From assembly GCA_030704615.1 (NCBI GenBank), contig CM060734.1:60282042-60346041 (forward strand): a DNA stretch of 64,000 bases, in the 5' to 3' direction. Positions within the stretch are counted from its first letter, which is position 1. Each line of letters starts with the position of its first letter. The notes beneath the pieces were generated by a model. It did no database searches. It saw nothing but the letters and a program-made list of their open reading frames with translations, and was not told the origin of the DNA. Source of the stretch: Takakia lepidozioides (Eukaryota > Streptophyta > Takakiopsida > Takakiales > Takakiaceae). Positions 1 to 11,849 of this stretch are shown here, one piece after another. The position numbers and the translations under genes were made by a program.

Positions 1-3000
1 GGCTGTCCAGCCTGATGTGGACATAACAAATTTCCTCCATCTTTCTTGCTCTACTGCAGTGTGGACTGCTTTGGGTTCTGTCTGATCCTCTGCTCACCAT
101 ATCTCTACATCTATGGAAAGCTTTCAGATTACCAGTTTGGATCTGTTCCCATTCTTCTGCTTGATAAAGAGGGAGTTACTAGCCAAGCACAATGATGCAG
201 ATACATGTTAAGGAAATGTATGCCCAAAATGCTGAATGATCCGATCAACACCTTTGCAATCAGGCGAGCCTGTGTTATGCGCTTTGCTTGCGCCAGTACC
301 TGCAAAACACTACCATAGACAATATCAGCCGGGCATTGCATGGGCTGCCTTAATAAGCCACTAACATGAGGAAGGTTAAGCAAAAACATGCAGAAAGTTT
401 GCAAGCACATGTTCACTGCCCCAGTTTCAGAAGATGGTGGTAGACCTCAGCATCCTCCCGTTCTTGCTGGCGGGTTTGTGAGAGCAAGATGCCCAATGCT
501 CGCTTACGTTCCACCTCATAAGCCATATTATAAGAATCCTGCATCAGCTATGTCTTGAGTAAGTAGTCTCTGTACTTTCATCCAAAACACCTGCCGTTCT
601 GTGATGAATTTTTGGAATGCTACACCCAGAACTGCAATGACAAATGTGAATCCTCTAAATTGCTGGATCCAGACAACGTAAGTAGCCAGGAAGTAGAAGC
701 TGGCATTCCTGCAGACCCATCTGAAGCAAAGATTATCCCACACAACTGTGAAAAAAGGACAGAATTAAATCCATTAAGACTATTTACCTTGATGAGAGTA
801 TGATCAGTTACGTCATCAGCCATTGCTGTCCTGGCTACAACAATAGCTTTTGCAGCTGCATTCCACACACTGAAACCATAAACATGCAGTTCATACCAAA
901 TACTTCACCAACATCAGGCATTCCAAGGTAAACTTGCATATTTCCACTACAGATTTAGACAGAAGGGATAGGATTCAAAACTGAAAAAGAGCCTCTCCAG
1001 GGAAGTACCCAGCAACTACTGTTAGAATAGTACAAAGGTCAAGGAAAAACCTAAAAAAAACTCAGTCAGCAAAGACATGATACCTGAATAGTAACGACCC
1101 TTGAGCTCCTCCACTGTGCGAGGAGGAGTGAAACGATCAGCAATGATGATGAACCGCAGATCAAACTGCTCACACAAGTCAAAGAGCTGGTCCGTCTCCT
1201 GTCTGCTCCATCCCTTCTTCCCAAAACCATAACAACACTGATATGTTGTGAAGGGCCTCCACAGTGACATAGTGTTCCCTCTGTCCCTTCCCTCTTCCAG
1301 GGGTGTAAGCAGCTGTGTACACTACAGACCTAACTGTTGATGTCGGAATCAGGATCATTGCTGGCTCTCTCTGCATAAAGGCAAAGACATCAAACTTTCA
1401 CAAAGCCCACAATGACTTTCAGAATTGCTCCTGGAACCCATGAGTACGGTATTCTGACCATCTCTCATTCTCTCTCGCTCTAACTCTCTCAAACTTAAAT
1501 ACACAGCCTTCCATGATGATACTCCGGTCATTTCTTTGGAGCGACTGAGATGTACTGTTTGCTGCAAATGAATTTCATTTATTTCATGACCAGTCGGTCC
1601 CCCAGCCCCCATCCTCTCCGTCTTATGCTTTCTCTAATCCAGTGCAGGTCTATGGCCACAAGGCTATGAACACAAAGTCTAACTCACACAAAAACAGAGG
1701 GTCTCTCAACAATACTCATGCAGTGACAGCAAGCAGTGTAATAAGTAGATCCTTTTCTCATTCTGGATAGAACATACAGGATCAAACAGGTACTTGTTGT
1801 ATTCTTCATCAGTGTAGCGCACCCCGTTAATAGCCTACATGAACAACACAAATAGCACTAGTGAATCCCACATAAATCCATCCAGCACTCATGGAAAAAA
1901 TGTTAGCTTATGACAAGGGATTTGCGTGGTACCTGCTACCAAGTAGGATTTGACAACTGTGATACAGGATGCACAGAGATATGAATATTTGATAGGTACA
2001 ACAAAAAGCAGCAGTGACGTTATGGAGTCAAGGAAAGCAAAGCTAATTAGAGCCACAGGGTAATCATACACCCAAGCTGGACTCTGAGCCTGAAGGTAGT
2101 GGTACCTTGTTATATTTCGCAAATGCATAGTCTCCTGAGGGTGGCAACCCATCCACAATCCGGACCTGTTCAAGCAACTAAAAAGGTCAGACTTTGCCAA
2201 CTCATGACTAGATAATGTTTCCTTGAGGCCAATTACAAAACACTGAAGTATTGTTGCCTAAAGATGTAGTCAAAGGATGAATACGGAATTGCACAGACGG
2301 AAGAGAGAGAGCTTACATTTGTCAACCCTCCAGACAACTGTTTTTTATATTGACATATCAATCCAATGCACACTTTTCCATTGTTGTTCTTCTGTCATAG
2401 GCAACACTGCTATAACTATCTATTATAGCCTTAGTCATTCCTACAAACAAACACCAAGTTCATCCACTCTAACACCAGCTGATGCTTGACACGGAGAAGA
2501 ACAAACCCAGTGATAAAGCTGCAAGTTATCAGACCGCGCCGATGTTGCAAAAGGAAGCCATTGCCATGATATCTGTCCACCCACACATCCAAAGTACTCT
2601 GAGAACTTAAAACCCCTCTCTCTCTCCCTCTCTCTCTCCCTCTCCCTCTTCCTCCCTGTCCTCTAGGAAGCCTATTACTTGATACGGGAGTACATTAATG
2701 TCTCTGTGACTAAATGCCGGCCTTGTGACCTCGTGTCCTTGTTTGTTTCGACCTGAAGCGCTTTGCTCCAGGTAAGGTAGTGCATTGGATTTAGTTGGAA
2801 AGCTTGGGGCCTTTCCCTCTTTAGAATATGCCTACACGGGCCATTCCCTGCAACTCCCTGGAGTGTGATCTCTGAATGGTAACAAGCGGACCCCTACTGC
2901 TTGGGGGCAGCCCCTCCGCCCAAATTGGGCAGTCGTATGCTCTGTATAGCATACTCGGCACTTGGGCTCGGGTTGGTTCCTGTGCTTAAACTTATAGCCT

Positions 3001-6000
3001 GCGAGATCAATCAAAACTTTAGCTCCTATTAACATCAACACTCCCCAGGGTGATTCCTGGGAATTGGTTACTTATGCCAAATCTAGGGCTTCATGTGTAG
3101 TTTTTGGGGTGAATCCCAGGATGGACGATGTGTCCCTTAAAACTACATGCTCTAGCTTAGGCTTGGATTTCATGGCTAATGGTTCCATCTCGAGACTTGA
3201 TAACAGGGGTACGTTGAAGGTTGCAATGACCAAAAGTGCTTCTAATAGAGTCCCACATCAATTCAATCTCAAAGAAGTTCGTCCCTTGACTGGCTGGAGA
3301 GCGGTCTTAGACATTGGTGATTCAATGGGGCGCTCTAGGAAGACAACCAAGGGCAAGGACTTCAACTTGAGAGTTTCTAATCGGTTTGATGCTCTGGATG
3401 AGGTTGAATCCAAACAGCCAGAAGACCAAGATGCCCCTAAGTGTACAGAACCTGACCGTCCTGAATCTGAAGGATTTGGTACTCTGAATGGTTTACCAAT
3501 CCTCAAGGTTTACACAAGACGAACAAATTCTATACACGGGGTAATTGCCCCCAAGCCGTCAGACGGACAATCTGTCCCTAAGTGTGCAGAGCCTGAACGT
3601 CGTGTAACTGAAGGACTTGGTACTCTAAATGGTTTACCAATCCTCAAAGTCTACACAAGACGAGCAAAATCTATACACGGGGTAATTGTCCCCAAGCAGT
3701 CTGACGGACAATATGCCCCTAAGTGTGTGGAGCCTGTGCGTCGTGTAACTGAGGGATTTGGTACCCTGAATGGTTTACCAATTCTCCAAGTTTACACAAG
3801 ACGAGCAAAATCTACACATGGGGTAACTGTCCCCCCTTTGCAGAACGGTTGGCCGTCCAGGAGCAATCACAAGCTACCTAGACGACAAACAATTCACATG
3901 CAAAGGGCTGGCTTGCGGCTGGCCACTTTCAACTTCTCAGGGCTTACTAACCACAGGAAACAACTCGAAGTGGGACAAGTCCTTCGGACTAATGATATTC
4001 ATATCTGTGCTGGGCAAGAAACATGGGAAACGACGGATAAACTGGTTGGAGATGTCAATGGTTATAAATGGGCAGGTAGGATGTGTACTCTCAAGGCAGC
4101 CTCTGCCAAACGCAGTCAAAAAGGGGTTGGATTCTTTGTCCGTGATTTCTTGTGTGATAATTGTGAAATTATCAACAAGGGTTTGAGGTACGAGCATAGT
4201 ATCTGGCTGAAACTGAATCTGAAGGGCGGCATGAGTACAAAGGACCTCTTTGTGGGTTGGGTTTACATGCCCACAGAGGGGACCCTTAGTGCTGACGCAG
4301 ACAAAGCCTTCAAAGATGTAAAGCTGGACTGTGCTTCGTTCCTTGCCAAAGGTCAGGTAGTGCTATTGGGTGACTTCAATGCCCGGGTGGGCAAAGGGCT
4401 CCATCAGGACGATATCATTGGGCCTTTTGGTGAGGACAAGCTGAATTCTAATGGCAGACGGTTAATTAACTGTCTGGAAGAGCTTCAGCTTTTGACCTTG
4501 AATAACAGGACAAGAGGTGACCAAGTGCAGTGGACTCGTGAGAAATCCCAAACTGGGGAACGTTCCATTGTGGACTATATCATAATGGACAAAAATTTGT
4601 TTCCCCAGTGTGCCAATGTGTTGATCGACAGAACTGATATTGGTACCTCTGACCACTTCCTGGTTTGGACTAAGATCAAACGGTGTTTTCCCAACACCAA
4701 GAGATCTGTGAAACGTTCGATTCGGAAGTGGCGCATAGAAAAATTCCGTAATGAGGAGGTCAAGGCTGAGTACGTCCAGGCCTTGCAAAAGGCTCTCCCT
4801 CATTTTGTCCAATCGCTCCAAGAACTTCAGTCTCGCTCTGACAACGCAAGAAATGAAGTCGAAAGAGCAGTGGACTCTTGGGAGAGTTCCGTTTCCTCCG
4901 TGGCTGACAAGATCATTGGGAGAAAACTAATTGTCTGCGGTAGAGCTGTTAATTGGTGGACCAATGAGATCAAACTCAAGATAGCTGAGGGACGAGCCCT
5001 TTATAAAGAGTGCTGCAATTTGAAAACCAACAGAGAATTGTGGGCGAGGTACTACCAGCTCCGTAAAGATATCAATCAGCTTGTTAGGTCTCAGAAGAAA
5101 TTATACTGGGACAAGCTATACAGTGAAATAAACTCAAACCACCATGGTGATAATGACAAGAAATTCTGGTTGGCCCTTCAACGTTTGTACAAGCCTAAAA
5201 ACAGCCAGCAAGTACAAGCGCTGAAGACTACTAAAGGTGCAGTGGTGACTTCATCGGTTGACATTGTCAAAACCTTTGAAAATCACTACAGTATCCTTGG
5301 CAGAACTTCTAGGTCTAACAGTGAGGGGTCTTCTGCTGAATGGAGGGACACAGTTGGAAAAACTGTTACTATGATTCAAAACAGCCCTGATGAACTGGAG
5401 TATATTTCAATGGCTTATAACGCTCCCATTAGTTCTTCTGAGATTGTGGAAGAAATTGAACATTTAAATGGATATAAAGCTGGTGGACCTGATGGTATTG
5501 TCAACGAGCTTATCAAGCACGGTGGCGATCCCATGATAGAGGCCCTAGTTCTCTTCTTTAACCTTATCTGGAAGACTGAAATGATCCCCTTTCACTGGCG
5601 ACAGGGGGTTATTGTCAATCTATACAAGAAGGGTGACAGAGAAGAACCGGGGAACTACCGTGGCATCACGCTCCTCAATGCTGTTGGCAAGACATTCTGC
5701 AGAGTTATAAGTACTCGTCTCGAGGTTGATCTGGAGTCTAGAGGTTGTTTCCACGAAGGCCAAGCTGGCTTTCGGCGAAACAGGGGCTGTGTGGATCATA
5801 TCTTCACTCTAAGCCAGATTATCCAGGGAACGAAAAAAGAAGGAAAACCCACTTACGTTTTTTTCCTGGATGTCAAAAAGGCTTATGACACAGTGTGGAG
5901 AGATGGCCTATGGTTCCGCCTCTGGTCTTGTGGGATCAAGGAAAAGATGTGGAGAGTTGTCCACAACTTGTAAGCTCACACCAAAAGCAGTGTCACTGTT

Positions 6001-7543
6001 AACGGACAGAAGTCCAACTTCTTTGACATAGACCAAGGTGTAGCTCAAGGATGTACTCTCTCCCCTCTGCTCTTCAATGTTTTTATCAATCAACTCCTCG
6101 AGGATGTGGAAAGTGAGGGATTTGGGTTAAGGGTGGGTGATACCACCATACCAGCCCTTATGTTTGCGGATGACTTCGCAGGCATAGGGGAGACTCCAAC
6201 CAATCTCCAGGAGTTGATTGATTGCGCGAAGAGATACTTTGATCTTTGGGGGCTAGAGGCTAATGTCAGCAAATGTGCAGTGGTAGCATTCAACGACAGA
6301 GGAGAGGGAGGAAGTGATCTTAAGTGGCAGTGGGATAAGCAAGAGATCCCGGTCCTCCCTTCCTACACTTACCTGGGCGTTGAGTTTTCCTCCAATTGTA
6401 ATTGGGATGCACATATCCGGAAAGTTGTTCAAACTGGCAAGGGCAAAGCTCTGGGGCTCACTAAATTTTTCCACTGCAGAGGGGTCAACTCTGAGGTTAA
6501 GAAAACCATGCTTTGTTATTAGACCTGCCTTGGAGTACGGATCTGCTATATGGGTTGATAACTCCAACCAGGCTAAGTCTCTAGAATCCATTCAAGTGGG
6601 GGTGTTTAAGGAGTGTATGTCAGCATGCTCCAAAACAGCCAATGTGGCTGTTCGGGTGAGTTTGGCATTCCGTCCTTAAGCTCCCGACGAGATGAATTCA
6701 AGGTCAGATGGTGGGGTCAGCTGCAACATATGCCCAACACCAGATATCCTAAGTTAATCGACTCTATATCTTGGAAACAGGACCGCCCTGTCAAACAGGC
6801 TAAGTCCTGGCAGAAGAGAGTAGAAGAGATTCTCAAGGACCTGGACCTGGATCCGCAAGTCTTGACCCTGCTGGATAAATCTGACTTAGAGGCTGTAGTG
6901 TCCGAAGCCATGTCTGTTGCCATGAGATTGTCTGATGAAAATGAAGTTCGGCAGAAAACTTCCCTGAACTTGTTTCCAGTCAGTGACATGGGGGAGGACA
7001 TCTTGGATGACCTCAAGGGTCTACCCACTCTCGGCACTAGACTGAAATTTAAACTCAGGGCAGAAAGCCTACCTTTGAACAGCAAACAGAAGCTGAGAGG
7101 AAAGGGAGAGTGCAATTGCCCGTTGTGTGGGCAATCTGAAGACAGTATTCATTTTCTGATACACTGTCCGGGGTTCTCTCACCAAAGAGACGCTCTCTTC
7201 AATTCTATCAAGGGAATTGTGCCTGTACCCCTGTTTACCAACTTTGAAAGTCTCGAGGCTGAGCCAAAAGCCCAGGCCCTCCTGAGGCCTAGTTTTTGGG
7301 CAAATAACACACAGCAGATTGATGTTTGTGTGAAGGGATTTCTAGAGGATATCTGGAAAACCCGGATTAATTCTTTATATGAAGGTAAGGCTTACTACCA
7401 ACGTCAGCCCCTGACAGAGGTAGGTTCTGTCCCTTTTGTTCCCGCTCAAACTGGGTGCGGGGTCAAGCCACAAGGCTACGGCAAACAACGTCTTATGAGT
7501 ACAATCTCTCTCTCCCTCTCTCTCCCTCTCTCCCTCTCTCTCC

Positions 7544-7603
<60 letters not shown>

Positions 7604-9016
7604 AACGTCTTATAAGTACATTCTCTCACACAGGGGAAAGAGGGGTTGCAATTGCCAGTTGTGTGGGCAACCTGAAGACAATATTCAGTTTCTGATTCAT
7701 TGTCCTGGGTAGTCTCGAGAAGGACGCCCTCTTCAAATCCATCAAGGGAATTGTGCCTGAACCTCTGTTTACCAACTTTGAAAGTCTCTTTTGGTCTGAG
7801 CCAAAAGCCCAGGCACTTTTGGGGCCTAGTTATTGGGCAAACCACACACAGCAGATTGATGCTAGTGTGTCAGGATTTCTAGAGGATATCTGACTAATTG
7901 TCTGTTCCAAGGTAAGTCATAATACTGGCGTCAGCCCCTGACCAAGGTAGTTTCTGTCCCTTTGTGTTCTGCTCAAACTGAGGACGGCGTCAATGGCCAC
8001 AAGGCTACAGCAAACAACGTCGTATGAGTACATTCTCTCTCCCTCTCTCATGCGCAGTGGTGGCATTCAACGACCGTGGGGAGGGAGGAGGCGACTCAAG
8101 TGGCAGTGGGAAAGCCAAGAGATTCATGTCCTCCCTTCCTACACATACCTTGGTGTTGAGTTCTCCTCCAACTGTAATTAGGAAGCAGATACACAAAAAG
8201 TTGTTCAATCTGGCAAGCGCAAACGTATGGGTCTCACTAAATTTTTTTACTGCAGAGGGATCAACTCTGAAGTCAAAAAGAAGCGTTTTGCCACATTATT
8301 AGGCCTACCTTGGAGTACACATCTGCTGTGTGGGTTGATGACTTCAACCAGGCTAAGTCTCTAGAATTCATCCAAGTGGGGGTGCTCAAGGAGTGCATGT
8401 CAGCATGCTCCATAACAGCTTATGTGGCTGTTCGGGGTATTCTCACCAGAGAGTGACCCTCTTCACACACACATACCTGGAACACCCCTAAAGAGTGCGT
8501 ACTCACAAAACCCTATACATGAATGAGAGAAGGAAGCAGTGGTGTACCTTTTTATTATTGGGCGCCTGCTGCCGTCTCAAATTCGAAGGGTCCAAGGTTG
8601 GCATAACTGGGGGTAGGCCACCTGTGAGGGCATAAACCTGTACAAAGTGCTCTCAACAGACTGCTGGCAACCAGTTTCACTTATCATGGATTTCCTCCTC
8701 ACATCGAAATTATCAGAGCAAGCATCTACGAAATCCCAGTACATTAAGCGCCCTCCATCCTAAATTGAAGAAGGTCCGAGTCAAAATACATACAAACACA
8801 ATCAAGTACTTCATTTCAGACAAAGCACCTTATCTACCTTCGTCATCTCCCGCACTCACATGCAAGTATGTACACAAAGCTGCAACTTTACAGTACCTCT
8901 CGGGAAACTCCATCTGGCTTCTTGAAAGCATCTTTGGGCGCTCGCCCGCGTTTCTCAGAATTTCCCCCGAGTGCAGCTCCTTTAGGAAGTCCCAATATAT
9001 CCTTAGCATCCCCCAT
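1..9016 (-). CDS. SWC4: SWC4/DMAP1 homologue (SWR1/NuA4 complex subunit), 3' end off window
   Basis: Nine coding exons can be read on the minus strand with GT/AG borders and matching phases: 8897-9016 (ATG at 9014-9016), 8548-8637, 2507-2572, 2106-2165, 1778-1834, 1084-1213, 788-855, 446-538 and 252-299, together 244 codons. The product starts [12 protein letters not shown], runs through [25 protein letters not shown]...[23 protein letters not shown] and [13 protein letters not shown], then a SANT-like segment ([36 protein letters not shown]) and [17 protein letters not shown]. This order is diagnostic of plant SWC4/DMAP1, a nuclear subunit of the SWR1 (H2A.Z deposition) and NuA4 complexes. 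The family's C-terminal part is missing because the window ends; a further short exon may lie near 150. Intron 2 (2573-8547) is swollen by an antisense LINE. No break is seen in the exons, so the gene may be functional. Confidence 0.9.
3064..7400 (+). pseudogene. LINE ORF2-like protein: endonuclease + reverse transcriptase, interrupted
   Basis: The frame from about 3064 to 5973 encodes about 970 residues. The N-terminal part (3440-3840) holds three tandem copies of a roughly 41-residue unit with [14 protein letters not shown] at its core. An exonuclease-endonuclease-phosphatase domain follows from about residue 282 ([40 protein letters not shown]). The reverse transcriptase starts near residue 800 ([38 protein letters not shown]). 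A single TAA at 5971-5973 stops the frame, probably from a Tyr codon, but the same frame continues through [16 protein letters not shown] and the catalytic MFADDFA to 6520. One frameshift near 6520 and another near 6650 follow, then a tail with [19 protein letters not shown]. So it is a recently broken copy. The clade is undetermined. Confidence 0.85.
7505..7600. repeat. (CT)n microsatellite at LINE 3' end
   Basis: Almost pure CT/CCCT repeat directly after the LINE 3' end. A shorter CT stretch follows the next LINE fragment at about 8030-8050, after the same end motif (TATGAGTACA), so the tract is probably linked to the LINE tail rather than chance. Confidence 0.9.
7612..8450 (+). pseudogene. 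Two truncated LINE 3' fragments
   Basis: Bases 7635-8030 repeat, with mismatches and small deletions, the 3' end of the full LINE (zinc-finger segment to TATGAGTACA tail). After a short CT tract, 8049-8450 repeats the part of the RT region around 6275-6680 (GGCATTCAACGACCG onward). Both are full of frameshifts. They could be independent 5'-truncated insertions or tandem products of a single locus. Confidence 0.75.
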
Positions 9017-10600
9017 CTCTCTCCCCTTGATTCCCTGCCTTTCTCCTCCAGACAAACGTTCTTCTCCTCAGCTACCTTTTCCTGTGTTTCATTCTTCCCC
9101 TTCCCGTCCCCTGTCCAAACATAGCCCTCCATTGCAGCCCATGTTTGTACCTCTTCTCCACCACGCACCAAATCTAAGCCAAAGGCATTGCAGCCCAACA
9201 CAAGAAGCTCCGGCAGTGATCGATGTGCAGGTTTGCTAGGGTACAACGTGTAACTGAGGCTACCTGCTTATACTTGCCTCGCTATCAACTATAAACCCTG
9301 CCTGCCGTTACATAACACTCCGTTACATAACACTTTGTTGCAAAAGAATTTTGAGTACATGTCAAGTGTTGACAAATCAATTCTGTGCACTATCCTGGAG
9401 GAGTGGGCCTGGGCAGCCCAATGACATTTTGTGTGCCCAGATGCTAGTTTTTTTTCTTTTTTCTTTTTTCTTTTTGGCTAGGTTTTTTAAGAAATAAAAG
9501 GCGTTGGCCAATTGATCAATTTGAGGGGAAAAAATAAACCCCAGTGATGCCATGAGGCATGATACACATCCATGGGAGCCCCAGATAAACCAAGAGAGAC
9601 TGCCGAACTGGCCATGGCAAGGACCAAAAATGGTCCGATGATTACCTACCAAGACGAAAGCCAAACATGCCTCCCGTAGGTGGACGTATCAAACCAAAAT
9701 AATTTATAAAATTTACATATTGATACAACAGTTTTACGTAGTAATAATCACTAAACCGACTTGAATCTGAACGACGATTCAGATTTAGTCTGACTGAAAT
9801 AGGATTTACTTTTTGCGCCATAGTTTACTGTCGTACTTTATTTTTTGGTTTGATTTTGGTTTTCGAGGGCGAGCCTCTCTTCCTAGAGGAAGAGGGTTTC
9901 GTGTACAAGCAAACTCTCCAAATTTATGACCAACCATTTCTTCATAATCTTTGAACCAACAAAACCTTTTCTGTTGCAAATCAGTGCATAACAACCAACA
10001 AGTTGAGGGAGGACGGGCGACCATAGTTGGCCATACCCCCATGAAGCTCAATGATGGTTGGGTTTGATTTTGATTTTTCTTTTCTTTTGGTTTTTTAAGA
10101 AAAGGGGATGGAAGCCCTTTAACTTTTCCTTTGAGTACTATGGATGGAGGTCCAGTAGGTCATATTAAAGAGGGCATGGAAAAAATAACCAAGCGAGGAA
10201 ATGGGCAAGCCAACATTTGGACTGTCAAAATTACGTCGGACAAGTCTATCATCCAATAAATAAGCACGGTGGTCCATGTCATCCTTGCATGCAAAAAAAA
10301 ATTGAACCCATGGGATAAATTTTAAAACATATTCAGTGATTATCGTATTCTGTGTATGAATTCATCCATGCAAACAGTGCTTCCGCCACTGCTATAACAG
10401 CAGGCAGTTGAAATAACTCATTGACGAACCTTCCAGTGTGAGATAACATGCAAATCTAGCCAAATATGTGAATATACTAGAAAATCACATTCTGCCCCAA
10501 GGATCCCACTAGAAGATGCAGGAAGAAGTCTCCTCAGCCAAAGGTTGTTGGGCCACCTAGTTCAGAGTAAATGTGACAAGGGGATGGAAAAGATGGAAGC
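9017..10600. other. SWC4 upstream region, no gene recognised
   Basis: This stretch lies directly 5' of the SWC4 start codon, so the first few hundred bases should hold its 5' UTR and promoter; no defined element can be named. The rest is AT-rich with T-rich tracts (about 9448-9475). Short open frames here show no recognisable domain. Confidence 0.5.
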
Positions 10601-10615
10601 TGCAGCTTAATTGAC

Positions 10616-11650
10616 ATGGTGATTGTCAAGATGATCTACTCAACTTTGCTAGAAATTCACACCTTCAGCTTACAAGACATTCAGAATCAAGATCAAGACG
10701 ATTGGCAATGGCCAATCAAATACTATCTGAACACAGGGAAATTTCCTGAAGACTACACCAAAGATGACAGGAGAAAGTTTTCAATGAAAAGCAAGCCATA
10801 CTCAGTAATCAAGGGAATTCTGTACAAAAGAGGAATTGACTCCATAATGAGAAGATGTGTGAACAAAGAACAAGCCAAAACAATGATGCAAGAGCTAAAC
10901 GAAGTAATTGCAGGAGGATACTTCAATTCGGACCTAACAGCAAAGAAGATATTATTAGCAAGTTACTGGTGGCCTACTGTATGGAGACACTCATGAACAC
11001 TGTCAACAGTGTGATGTTTGCCAGAGGATGGGACCAGTAAAAACGCACTGGGTAGGGTACTATACACCCAATACTACCAACAGAACCATCTCAAGCTGGG
11101 GCTAGACTTCGTGGGGCGCATTAAACCTCCAGCAGGTACACACAAAACCAATACCTCCTCACAGCCACTGACTACACTACAAATGGGTAGAGGCCAAGGC
11201 ACAAAGAACAACCTGCCAGATCGACAACCAAATCTTATATGCAAACATCATCACACGATTTGGTTGCCCCTAGAATTCGTAGTGATCAAGGATCCCATTT
11301 TATAAATGATGCCATAAAAAGCTTGACAGAGGAGTTCATGATCGTACATCACAAGAGTACTGCTTACTATCCCCAAGGAAATGGCCAAGCCGAATCTACC
11401 AACAAAATATTATGCACTATCTTAACCAAGATAGTAAATGCCAATCATACAGATTGGGACACACAATGAACACAACACTATGGGCATTCAAGACATTATA
11501 CAAGGTGACCACGAAACATACACCATTTCAACTGGTGTATGGAGCAGAGGCACTATTACCCATTGAATGTCATGATACCTACACTACACTACGAACCGGA
11601 ACTCATGAACTGGGGTTTAGAGGAATCTTTACGAGTCAGGGAATATGAAT
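10616..11650 (+). pseudogene. Ty3/gypsy integrase remnant
   Basis: Broken reading frames on the plus strand give, in order, an integrase zinc-binding region (ILYKRGIDSIMRRCV, KILLASYWWPTVW, a HxxQxC-like stretch), a core fragment (LDFVGRIKPP), then RSDQGSHFIN and YYPQGNGQAESTNK, which fit the D and E motifs of the DD35E core, then FQLVYGAEALLPIE. At least three frameshifts separate these. No LTR is seen next to it. It belongs to a different lineage from the methyltransferase-bearing elements to its right. Confidence 0.8.
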
Positions 11651-11849
11651 TTTCCATCTAGAAGAAGTTTGGGCAGACGCCGCAGATACATGGCACAATT
11701 CAAGAACAAACGAAGAAATGAATATCCAAAGGGAAAGAAAAATCTTTCCATGACGGGGACATTGTTTATTTTACAAAAATCAACATTGAAGGCTGAGGGG
11801 TGAGGAGTGGGCGGGCCCGGCACCAGCCTGCATTGATACTGACTGCGTC

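Larger units (their letters stand above)
2605..7610 (+). mobile_element. LINE (APE-type non-LTR retrotransposon) in SWC4 intron 2
   Basis: A long LINE lies opposite to the host gene in SWC4 intron 2. The 5' border is approximate: a CT-rich tract at about 2615-2665 precedes a possible 5' leader. The reading frame runs from the 3060s to about 7400 and carries an apurinic endonuclease, reverse transcriptase and a C-terminal zinc-finger-like segment. The 3' end is followed by a (CT)n tract (7505-7600), after which truncated 3' pieces of the same LINE follow. I found no target-site duplication. Confidence 0.85.

Noticed and set aside
7455-7712. Ser/Leu- and Arg/Glu-repeat open frames on both strands
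   Set aside because: They are translations of the (CT)n tract.
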